From Calvatia gigantea (taxonomy: Eukaryota > Basidiomycota > Agaricomycetes > Agaricales > Lycoperdaceae), in the NCBI GenBank assembly GCA_025093985.1, contig JACAAK010000009.1:2232001-2296000 (forward strand): DNA of 64,000 nt, written 5' to 3'. Shown here piece after piece: positions 34,801-43,619 of the stretch. The position numbers were made by a program, and so were the translations under genes. The notes under the pieces were generated by a model, which saw only the letters and a program-made list of their open reading frames with translations, ran no database searches and was not told the origin of the DNA. Numbering within the stretch: position 1 is the stretch's first letter; each line of letters opens with the position of its first letter.

Positions 34801-35223
34801 GCGTTGGGATACACACCAACCAAGACACCGTTCTTTTCAGAGAGGAAGAGTGATTTGGGACATAAAGGCGAGTTGACGAACCTGCTTGCGCAGGCGCAGG
34901 GGAGGGAGATGAACTCGTTGGTGGGGGCTGTTGGGGCTGCCACTAGTACTGGAAGCGCCGTAGCGATAGCTAATGGTGTCGGTGCTAGTACGGACCCGAA
35001 CACCAAAGGTGAGGGGAAACATCGGCCGGCGACTGCAAGCCAAATCTTGGCTTCGTCACGGCTGAACGATAGGAAGCCGGAGGCGGTGAGGAAATTGGAT
35101 GGGATGTTGGTGCAGCATATGGAGGCGGAGAAGGATAGGATCAGGAAGATTGCAATTAAATCGAGTTCGCAGGTGAATTTAGTGGGAAGTCTAGGTGGAT
35201 CGGGGTCGGGACAGCTTTCATAG
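31878..35223 (+). CDS. Large Ser/Pro-rich, mostly disordered protein
   Basis: ATG at 31878 (MSSSSLPIVSTPHVNRPSS) plus one intron (about 32274-32339) joins a Ser/Thr/Arg-rich N-terminus to a 900-codon open exon ending at 35223, about 1,100 residues in all. Most is low complexity, with many S-P/T-P sites and Ser runs, so it is probably disordered and phosphorylated. One ordered-looking stretch reads DDVAYRLRLLVNNNYFLPPA followed by HMKPSP and APTFLDIFRVGK; from memory this block recurs in agaricomycete orthologues, but I do not know a function. An acidic run (SSDESEEDEDEEETD) lies near residue 760. The C-terminus has a helical part (LDGMLVQHMEAEKDRIRKIA). No membrane segment or signal peptide is seen. 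A cytoskeletal or signalling scaffold is possible but only a guess. Confidence 0.75.
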
Positions 35224-35523
35224 GCCCTAAAGACGTTTTTTCGTATCTATGTGGCTTTATACCTTTACATTTACGTTTACATTTTACTTACCACCGGATG
35301 TCTCTCCTTTTTCTTTGATTTTGGTTCTGCTCTCCTGCTTTCATGTTTGCTTGATATAACCTGATGCGAAGAACAGTGGTTACTCGGTAGTTGATTGAAA
35401 TGAATTGAATTGAGAAGACTCGTGACAGGAAGAATGAGCACGTGTGGCGTCAGTTCTCAGCTGCAGGCGCTGAAGCGCTGACCCAGTCACTTTCGTCTAC
35501 TCCCCACCTTCTCAACCTCCGTC

Positions 35524-37375
35524 ATGGACAAATACAATGAGCGGCCGTATTATTCGTACTCCTGGCACCAGGTATGTCTATGTTGACTTTGGGTAATGCA
35601 TTTGGAATGCAAGTGCTGACTCTCAAATGCTACCCTAGTCCCATGATCAGGTAAATATATCCACGTACGCTCCCTGGGTGCCAAAGAGCCTCACGCAGGA
35701 CAATGTGTACTAGGCAACAGTACTTATCATGGTGCCATTTAATACCCAGGAGGAGGACTTGGCTGTATGAGGAATTCCCAGCCCCAGTGTGATACCTGCT
35801 AACCACTTGCTGTGCTCAGGTGGTAATCGACCGGAACTACTTGGTAGTAGGCGTGAAAGGCCATCCACCAACAATCAAGGTACGGCCCCTCCTATCCCCA
35901 GTCTTCCATCGCCTTTGCCATTCTGGCACAAAGAGGACAATCAATTGAATACCCGATTTCTATTTCACTCAGGGGCGTCTATATAGTACTGTCAACACAG
36001 CAACTTCGGTCTGGCAGCTCGAGCCACGGGGTAGAAGACTCTCAGCAAGAGAACGCACCACATCTACCGCATCAACCACTTCAACTCACTCCCATTCGTC
36101 CTATGCCTACATTTCAGATCCGGATATTTCCAGTAGCTTTGCCGCATCACTCGAGAGCGGCCAAGTATCAGATACCGACGACCTTGTTTCCCCGTCCCCT
36201 GCTCTCTCCTCGCCTAGTCTTTCGTCTGCCGATGATAGACTGCTCAGACGCGGGAGCCGTCGGCACGTGAGTGGCACAAACGCTAACTCCGCCGCCGCTT
36301 CGCGGTCAGTGTCGCCTGGACATCCTGTCGCTTTTGAGAGTATACCGTCAAGCTTTTCGTCACTAGAGTCGTTGCATGGCCTAAATTCTCCGGGACGGTT
36401 GTTGACGCTGCACTTGGAGAAAGAACAATCCATTATTTGGCCGTCGTTGATTGTTGGTCCGGCTCCTGAGGCGCTCGCACCACAGTTGACGAATTCGACA
36501 GTGTTTAACCATAGTCATGAACTTGAACACCGGTATAATATGGATCCGACGAGTTTGGCATTGATTGGATTAGAGTTGTCTGATATCAGGCGGGATAGGG
36601 ATGAAGCCTTTGAGTATTTCCTGTGAGTGTCTTCCTGTTATTGTAACGACTTCACCGTGCTGATTCTAGCAGACGCGCTTGGCACCAGGCCCATATTCCC
36701 TCGGCCACTATGCGACTTGTCTCTCACTACCTTCCTCTCTCTGGTTCCTACGAGTTTGGGTCATTGTCAGAGGAACCGGCGCCGAGGGGTACAACACCCT
36801 ACATGCTCCAGTGTGTAGGTGGATCCCGAGGCCTGGCACAATTGTACCTAGAAGCGGGCTTGCTTCACCTAGAAGGCGCAGCGTCGACCCTCCTGTCTTC
36901 ATCCTACTCCAGCCTCTCCTCCATCCGCGTGCCCCTCCAATCCCAGGGGGGGGAAAGCGGTACTGAAGCCTGGAAGCGGGATCGTGAAGCCGCAAGCAAA
37001 TACTTTGACCGTGCCCGTTCACTCCAACCTGACTTGGACATCCCGGCTTTACCACAACAGGGTATAGGCCGACCCGTTGGTGTGGAGTTGGAAATGCCAT
37101 CGTTGGATTTGGCTGTGTCAACGCCTGAGAGTGTTGCATCTGGCGAATCAATACATACAGATACAGAACCACCACTGGTGAGGAGGAGAAAGAAGGCAAA
37201 GGAGGAACAACTTTCTGCCGACGTGGTGAAGAAGCCACAAGATGTGGATGATGTGGATGACGCCTGGTACTATTACATCCCTGGGTTGCTTGGTGCTGGT
37301 ACTGCGTTACTTGTCGTTGGAGTTGTCGGTGCGCTCAGCTTCTCATCGTGGTCGAGGCGAAATCAAGGCTCTTAG
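35524..37375 (+). CDS. CS-domain (p23/NudC-like) protein with a C-terminal membrane anchor
   Basis: Five small 5' exons, joined in phase 0, give MDKYNERPYYSYSWHQ, SHDQ, ATVLIMVPFNTQEEDLA, VVIDRNYLVVGVKGHPPTIK and GRLYSTVNTATSVWQLEPR. This is a CS domain: Y-W-Q at the start, a VP strand, L-V-x-V-x-G, P-I-x-G-x-L and a closing S-x-W-x-L-E. CS domains bind Hsp90 or act as co-chaperones. A Ser-rich linker follows, then a conserved-looking helical part (DPTSLALIGLELSDIRRDRD; FLRAWHQAHIPSATMRLVSH). Near the end, YYYIPGLLGAGTALLVVGVV is a single membrane segment with a short basic tail, so it is probably tail-anchored in the ER or mitochondrial membrane. One exon (35639-35650) is only 12 bp. A membrane-tethered co-chaperone is a reasonable inference. 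Confidence 0.75.
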
Positions 37376-37707
37376 ACTTGATGTCAGCCGAATGACCAAG
37401 GGTAATGGAGGTCTCTTTAACGGTAAACGGCTATGTATTGTTCATGCATTTGGGATTCTCGCTCTATTCTTTGCGGACCACTTTCCCAATTCTTTGGTAG
37501 ATAGTTTCTGGCTAGAGTCCTAGTTCATCTCGCAATGTTAAGCATCCGTGATCGGTGGCGAACCCCAAAGGGGAGCTTGATGAGTATCAAAGCAATAGCG
37601 TCTACTCTGAGTCACCCAATCGCCCCCTTCCAACCCCCCACCGACCGACCTTCAGTGTCTGCCTTGTGAACCCATCTCCCCCTCTCCAAAGAGTATCTTT
37701 CCGTAGA
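37376..37707. other. Intergenic region, thiamine pyrophosphokinase promoter
   Basis: A 330-bp spacer between two co-directional genes. An upstream in-frame extension of the next gene is possible, but it reads as Pro/Ser-rich filler without conservation. Nothing else seen. Confidence 0.4.
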
Positions 37708-38709
37708 ATGACAACTTGGACCGTTGATTTTCTTAATCCGTCGGATTCTAATTCGAATCCTTCTGAACGCTCCACAAAGCATAAATACGCGCTTATCATC
37801 CTCAACCAACCTTTTTCCCTTCCGCTTCTCCAACGCGTATGGAACTCATCGGTATGGCATTGCTGCGCCGACGGAGGTGCGAATAGATTGTACGATTTAT
37901 TAACAAGCCTGCATGTGAATCCCCGATTGTAGGTAACCTTCGGCTTCTTTTCGCTGTGAGAATCAGGAGGCTAACCTGGTTCTCCCCCCTTCCCAGCTAT
38001 CTTCCAGACTTGATCAAATGGCGACTTGGACTCGTTGCGATGCGATGTTAGAGAATATTACCTGTCGCAGGTGTGTCTGATTCTTCTCTTTGGCCATGCT
38101 GACACCATCCCCATCACTGCAGGGCGTTCCAGTAGTAGAAGACCACGATCAAGGTTCGACAGATCTCATGAAATGTGTGGACGCCCTCCATTCCAAAGAA
38201 TGTGATGAAGGAAGAACAAGCCCTTCCGAGGGTTCCCCTGAACAATACCATCTCATCGTCCTCGGAGGCCTCGCAGGGCGCCTCGACCAAACCATTCATA
38301 CCCTCTCCTACTTGCACAAACTCCGCAAGACTCGAAAAAGGGTGTATGCAATAACGGATGATAACGTCGGTTGGGTGCTAGACTCTGTACGTTTCCGATC
38401 CCACCCCAGATCTATTCAACCAGAAGCACTGACTTAGCCCTACCATAGGGCGAGCATCACATCTACATCAACCACATGTTTTTAGGGCAGACATGCGGAC
38501 TTTTGCCTGTCGGCATAGATGAAACTATCTTATCCACGCGGGGACTTCGATGGAACCTGACAGACTATCCTTCGTCCTTTGATGGTCTTGTATCGACTTC
38601 TAATCACCTCGTGCCCGGTCAAGATGTCTGGATAAAGACATCAAAGCCGATCTGGTGGACGGCTGAATTGCGCCCTTTGGTGAAAAGCACCCAACGTAAT
38701 AGTGCTTAA
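37708..38709 (+). CDS. THI80: Thiamine pyrophosphokinase
   Basis: Transfers pyrophosphate from ATP to thiamine to make thiamine diphosphate. Exon 1 has YALIILNQPF and WHCCADGGANRLYDLL; the ADGGANRL motif is the family's substrate-binding signature. Exon 3 has VPVVEDHDQGSTDLMKC (conserved DQ-TD metal site) and LIVLGGLAGRLDQT (GGxxGRxDH-like). The last exon has GLLPVG and LRWNLTD, ending at 38709. Three introns fit. The short second exon should read YLPDLIKGDLDSLRCDVREY, carrying the catalytic GDLDS loop, but one surplus base (T38019, between AAA and GGC) shifts the frame and creates a stop within it. Elsewhere the gene is intact. Start MTTWTVDFLNP chosen at 37708. Confidence 0.85.
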
Positions 38710-38858
38710 GTTAATCGTGATTTGTCTCTCACTGATTATAAAGTAACTATAACTATCACCGATTATCATTATATCATGTAATCGCACCACTCTTATTGCC
38801 GCCCAATTACTCCGGGTTTCCCTAACTCACAGCTTGAATCAACCCCACGGGCATCATC

Positions 38859-39134
38859 ATGTCTACGAATTCACGCCAAATCACCCTCCTCTACTTTGCG
38901 GCCGCGTCAACAGCGACAAAGAAAACCACAGAACAAATATCCATCCCAGAAACAGGGCTCCTTCTCTCATCCCTGGGCGACCTCCTTACATCACTATATC
39001 CCAACACAGACCTTGAAAAGGTCCTACAGTCGTGCCAGTGGAGTATCGATGCTGAGATGGTTGACGATCCCAACTCTGTGACTTTGAGAGGCGGAGAGGA
39101 AGTTGCTGTTATACCCCCCGTATCTGGGGGGTGA
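38859..39134 (+). CDS. MOCS2A: Molybdopterin synthase small subunit (MoaD/MOCS2A, ubiquitin-like sulfur carrier)
   Basis: A complete single-exon protein of 91 residues with a ubiquitin-like beta-grasp pattern: ITLLYFAAASTAT at the start, LSSLGDLLTSLYPNT in the helix, WSIDAEMVDD, then GGEEVAVIPPVSGG at the very end. The terminal Gly-Gly is adenylated and thiocarboxylated to donate sulfur to precursor Z in molybdenum-cofactor synthesis, so this is the small subunit that pairs with MoaE/MOCS2B. Length and ending match the family exactly. It lies 150 bp after the thiamine kinase gene and is the intact member of a duplicated segment; two decayed relatives follow at about 42.2 and 45.1 kb. Confidence 0.88.
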   Translation: MSTNSRQITLLYFAAASTATKKTTEQISIPETGLLLSSLGDLLTSLYPNTDLEKVLQSCQWSIDAEMVDDPNSVTLRGGEEVAVIPPVSGG

Positions 39135-39577
39135 GCTCAACCAATGAGTCGGTGAGGCCAGAGTCACGGTCACTCTGTCTGCTGAGCGTGGAGGGGGTTC
39201 ATCACGTACGGGGAGCTTTGATAGGAATTACAGTAAAAAATAACTTTGACAAATACAACGAGCGTGTCCACCTGGTCGAATGGGATAGACACTTTTTTCG
39301 CTTCCAATTCCCCTTGCATTCTTCCTGCAGCGCTAGATCCCCTGTATACAACCTTGTTCTCACTCCACGTCGTAAACCCCAGACGGATCCGAGCAGGAAA
39401 CCTGCAAGTCGAGTTCACGAGGCTTCACCACCATTCGAAGGCTACCGCAACATGCGATAAAGAGAAGCACGCAAAAATGACAACTTTGTGAATTTACTGG
39501 CGAAACTAAAGTACACGAATTCTCTTTTTATCTTTTCCGTTCATTTACTTCCTACATCTTGGCGAGCGTCACCTCGA
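39135..39577. other. Intergenic region between convergent MOCS2A and JAB-like genes
   Basis: A 440-bp region of 3' flanks. No reading frame of interest was found. Confidence 0.4.
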
Positions 39578-40411
39578 TCAATTCTCCTCGCTCTCCACCA
39601 AAGGTTGACCGTACTCAACCCCTTCATTGGACCATTTCACGTAAATTACGTCACTGTCATCTCTCTCGCCATATTCAGTCTCTCCAACAGGAACGGACGA
39701 GGCCAAATCTCCTTCCAACTTAGCGGTGTCTTGTGAAGCGAGCCTCTCACCAGTACCCTCCGGCCACTGGTTCCTCACTGTCGTTGGGGGTGGTGGGCGT
39801 CTCTCCAGCCTCGCATTGGGGAATCCCTCAACTGGTCCCGGGTATCCTTTCGGATTGTTCAGGTTCTCCCGTCTTTCTGGACCATAGGAATATATCCCAT
39901 CTCGAGAAACAACTATGCCTGGCACTCCGCGTGCCCACGCATTCGTCATGTCGGCTCGAGACGGCTGAGGATCACCCCCAACACGAGCCGAAAGAGGGTG
40001 AGTATGGAAATTCGCCGCTGTGGTATCGGTATCAATTCCCTTGATTCACTCGCGTCGGGATGATATGTTCCTACCCAAAATAACGTTGTTTTGCCCGATG
40101 CCTGGATTATTCAAATCGATTGCAGCGTTCGGCCCTTGGGTTCGCTGATTCATAACGTCTCCCCCTGGCGCTCTGACGACGAACGCCCTTGTCAGCCGTT
40201 GGGGCACTGGAAAATCTAGTGAAGATAAAATTAAGAAAGGAGGCGTGTATTAATTAAGCGAGCACAGACCGACGTAGATAAAGCCGCCTTGTTCACGACA
40301 GTGGTGCGGATCAATGAAGGAGTCACTCCAGGCACTCTGGAGTGAGCCGTCCGACCTCGTCAAGTCCTTGACGTTTGCGAGTAGCTCTGCGACTGAGGGT
40401 ACTTGGGCCAT
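39578..40411 (-). CDS. JAB/JAMM-like (DUF4329-type) domain protein, copy 1, with an in-frame stop
   Basis: ATG at 40411 starts MAQVPSVAELLANVKDLT; an intron of about 165 bp then leads to AFVVRAPGGDVMNQRTQGPN. The core reads NFHTHPLSARVGGDPQPSRA and D, then GVPGIVVSRDGIYSYGPERR. His-x-His-Pro followed by Ser-x-x-Asp is the metal-binding signature of JAB/JAMM-fold proteases, and the 'HTHP ... S-D ... G-P ... dG-iy-Y-P' order resembles DUF4329. The tail (PPPPTTVRNQWPEGTGE onward to 39578) is unlike any domain I know. A TGA at 40048-40046 interrupts the frame 40 nucleotides before HTHP; copy 2 has TCA there, so this is a nonsense change unless a short in-frame intron removes it. Function unknown; the catalytic Glu was not located. 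Confidence 0.55.
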
Positions 40412-42217
40412 CTTAGTGGAATGGTGCAGCTGGGAAGACTTGGGTTGCCGTTTTATATGGTGCACATACCTTTTCTTTATCCCCGACGAAGCTGATGGTA
40501 TCTTTTCTACACAAGGTCAAAAGTTCCAGGCTGACCTCGAAGCCAGTAGTTCCATAATTTTGGGTTCTCGCAATCCTCGAGGCTGGTAGGAATACCCCGC
40601 TGGAATCGGATTACGGTGACCTCTTGCCAAACTGAGCTGAAACAGGGTGCAGCAAAAATGCAAGATGTCAAGCTTCAGGCCGTATTTCGGTTAGGCTTCC
40701 TAAATGCCACCTGTCTATGTCAACGCTGAGTGCTTGAGCGCTGAACGCCGGACACGCAAATGACCCGATGTATGCTCGACCGGCAGAGAAGCTTCGGAGC
40801 AGAAAACGTTTATAGGTCTTGTGGCACTGGCATGCGTTTCAGCGTATTGTGTCAAAGCGGGCAGGAAGTGTTTTCTGATGTTCCATGACCTAGAACCTCA
40901 TTTACGTTTCCAAAGTGAGGACATTCAAGCACACGGAATTATAAGCGAGGTTGCCATTGACTATTCAAGTGTTTGCCCAATTGTATTCTGGCACATCGTC
41001 TGCGATCCGATGTGTAGTTGGGTGGAGATACTGAGGGGTCGGAGCTCGTGGGTGGTCTTCCTGACGAGCCACCATATTGAGAGGGGGGCGCCGAGCGCTC
41101 AATTCCTAAACCGACGGACAAAAACCCAGACACAGACGCTAGCGGGCGTGGGTCGCAGGCCACAACGCGGTGTTCCCATTCTAAGCTCCCGAAAACGGGG
41201 GACACGAGTGGCTTACTGCCTCCCGTCACAGTTACCTTCGGTACCAGTGAAGTGGTGGCTTCATCGTTTTCCTTGAGCCTTTAAACTTGAGACTACCACA
41301 AACTATTCCTTGTTTCATGGGAGGCGATCTCTCCAGGTTTCCTCGTCTTGACCCATATCATCAGAGAAGCCCTAGTCTCGTACTGGTGTTGAGATGTCTC
41401 TGGAAATTAATCAGGTATGTTAGGCTTGGCCTCTGTGGTTACGAACTGCCCGTTATCTTGGCGGCTGCAGAGCTTCATGAGGATAGTTGGAGGACGCCAT
41501 ACTCTCAAAATCGTAGCCGCTGGCTATGCCTTCAATTTCTTCTTATGGCAATAGGACTGTGTTGGAATAGCAAACTCGGGCTGAGGCCGAGTGGCACTGG
41601 TCATAGCGTTGAACACTGGATCAACCTTTGTTCTCTTGTCTTGTTATTGTCCTTCTGTTAATGGTCACTTTCTTCCTATCCATTTATTATCCTTATGGTT
41701 CATTGTCTAGTTTTGCTTGGACCATTCCTCTTAGTATAAAAACACTTTCAACTTGTATAGCACCTCAGTTCTCACGCGTATCTCGAGAGACTGAGGTGAG
41801 CTTATTATACCCTATTCTACCTTACTTGTGCTAAATGCGTTGTAGATATTACTTATTCCTTCAGGTAATGAACACAGTTCTCGCGCGTATCGAGAGAGAC
41901 TGAGATATTACTTATTCCTTCAGACTGGTCCCAGAGCCAACAGTTGTCTTGAGTTCACCTGGTAGATCTACCAAGATGCTTCGACCCTCAGAATGTGCTT
42001 CGTGTCTTCCACGTGACTCACAGGTTCACTTCACCTTCATCAAAGGAGACTTTGTCTATCCTGTCATCGATGCGGGAACTGCTTAACTGGAAGTACCGAC
42101 TTAGCTTTGACACAAAGGTAAACATACTCTCATATGGGCTACGCGTTGCGAGTCAGACCTGCCCTGCACTTTGGAGTTTTTGGCCTAGGCCCAACTACTC
42201 TGCAATTGGGCATGCCT
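40412..42217. other. Spacer of the duplicated segment
   Basis: No intact gene. Parts are homologous to 43.7-45.0 kb (duplicated spacer). Several open frames of 60-150 codons exist, but they differ between the two copies, which argues against coding. It contains the hairpin-forming repeat described separately. Confidence 0.45.
41765..41926. repeat. Hairpin-forming tandem repeat
   Basis: Two copies of a 30-bp word (cagttctc-cgcgtatc-cgagagactgag, at about 41765-41796 and 41874-41904), and two copies of agatattacttattccttcag (about 41844 and 41906). The first 30-bp copy is close to self-complementary (cctcagt...actgagg), so it can fold into a stem-loop. This could be a small inverted-repeat element or a local duplication. 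Confidence 0.6.
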
Positions 42218-42440
42218 AAGACCCTAGGTCTGCCTCGGGCGCATCAACAGTCTACGGGAAAAGATTTCCTCCCTGCCAGCGGACAGGTGTATTATCCTTT
42301 CAATGGCTTCCTGACACCACAACGCTCGAATACAAACTTCGGTTGCGCTTCGGAATCAGACCAACAGGATATTGATGCTCTTCCGTTCTGGAGTAAAGAG
42401 GAGGTTGCTGTCATTCTTCCTTTGGTGGGGGGTGATAGTC
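42218..42440 (+). pseudogene. MOCS2A-like relic, copy 2
   Basis: Nucleotide similarity to the intact gene: gcatcaacagtctacggg aligns with the LYFAAASTAT coding region, a middle part (ggcttcctgacaccac) aligns with the GDLLTSLYPNT region, and gaggaggttgctgtcattc aligns with EEVAVI. The end reads SKEEVAVILPLVGG in one frame, but earlier parts lie in other frames with stops, and the Gly-Gly is followed by more codons rather than a stop. Not functional as a sulfur carrier. Confidence 0.55.
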
Positions 42441-43087
42441 ACTTGTATTGGTTGTGCAAGGAACGGGGAGCATCAATGCGGTGAATATTAATAAGAATCA
42501 AAAATCAAAGTAAAAATCAATCGCACAATGACAGTGGCACCCGAGGCGCTGAAAAGGTTGAAGACGCCCTAATTGCGACGTACTGCCACCTGGCCGGAAA
42601 CCAGTGCATAACAGAAAGTGCGAAATACATAATCTCCCCTCCAAGAAGAGGATAGCATCATCTTAGTTTCAATCCGTTTCAAGGCTTCCTTGTCACTTCC
42701 AGCTCCCCGCGCACTCACTTTGCAACGTTACCGCCTCAATCCAATGCCGCTCTCATTAACTATTGTAAAATGCGGATAAATTTGAGTGGAATATCACCGC
42801 GATTCAAATCTGCCGCACGGGGAACAACTTCCGAACAAGAATGTGTCCAAAGCTCCGGACTTGTAGATTTACTGATGAAACTGGAGGAGAGGAACTTTCA
42901 CACAAATTTCTTGTTATCTTCCCGGCCTGTTTATTAACTCTCCCGTACCTCTTATGTCTTGACAGGTACCGCCTTGATCAATCCTCACTATCCACCAAAA
43001 GTTGGTTGTGCACAACCTCTTTTCCTGGACCATTCCACGTAAACTACATCAGGGCACCGTCAGAAACTGTGGCGACCAGGTGATCTC

Positions 43088-43619
43088 TCAGGTGGGTTGC
43101 TTCAGGGCGAATCCGTCACCGGTACCTTCCGACCACTGGTTCTCCACTGCCGTAGGAGGTGGATTGTGCCTTTCTACTCTCGCAGCGGGAATCCCCGAGG
43201 CGGGGACTGGTCCTGGGTATCCTTTCGGATTGTTCAGGTTCTCCCGTCTTTCTGGACCATAGGAATATATCCCATCTCGAGATACAACGATACCCGGCAG
43301 TCCACGTGCGTACACATTCGTCATATCAGCTCGGGACGGCTGGGGATCGCCTTGAACACGGTCCGAGAGAGGATGTGTACGGAAGTTTGCCGCTGTGGTA
43401 TAGGTATCAGTGCTCTCGAATTGACTCGCGCTGGACTTGAATATTCCTACCCAAAATGACGTTATCGAGCTTAAAGCCTGGACTGTTCAAATCAATCGGG
43501 GCGTTCGGTCCCATGGTTCGCTGATTCATATATTTTCCTTTTTTCACCTCGACAATGTACGCCCTCGTCAAATCCTTGACGTTTGCGAGTAGCTCCGCAA
43601 CTGAGGGGGCTGCAGACAT
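43088..43619 (-). pseudogene. JAB/JAMM-like domain protein, copy 2 (frameshifted, metal-site His lost)
   Basis: ATG at 43619 gives MSAAPSVAELLANVKDLTRA and continues without the intron of copy 1 into YMNQRTMGPNAPIDLNSPG and NVILG. About 10 nucleotides past the position of copy 1's nonsense codon there is one extra base (about 43411-43421), which shifts the frame. After it the sequence reads ANFRTHPLSDRVQGDPQPSR then ADMTNVYARGLPGIVVSRDG, so the first His of the His-x-His-Pro motif is Arg. The tail is cut short by a stop at 43088. The coding part is much better kept than the spacer, so loss may be recent. Confidence 0.6.

Larger units (their letters stand above)
38860..42130 (+). repeat. Segmental duplication, unit 1
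   Basis: Unit 1 of a decayed tandem duplication. It holds, in order, MOCS2A (+), a JAB-like gene (-) and about 1.5 kb of spacer. The same order returns in 42.1-45.1 kb. Clear matches include the JAB exons (the GIVVSRDGIYSYGPERRENL block is identical in both) and spacer parts such as 40975-41200 versus 44096-44350 (aattgta-tc-ggcac..., tcgtgggtgg..., gaggcgccgaatgcc-like). Limits are approximate because divergence is high outside the genes. Confidence 0.65.
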
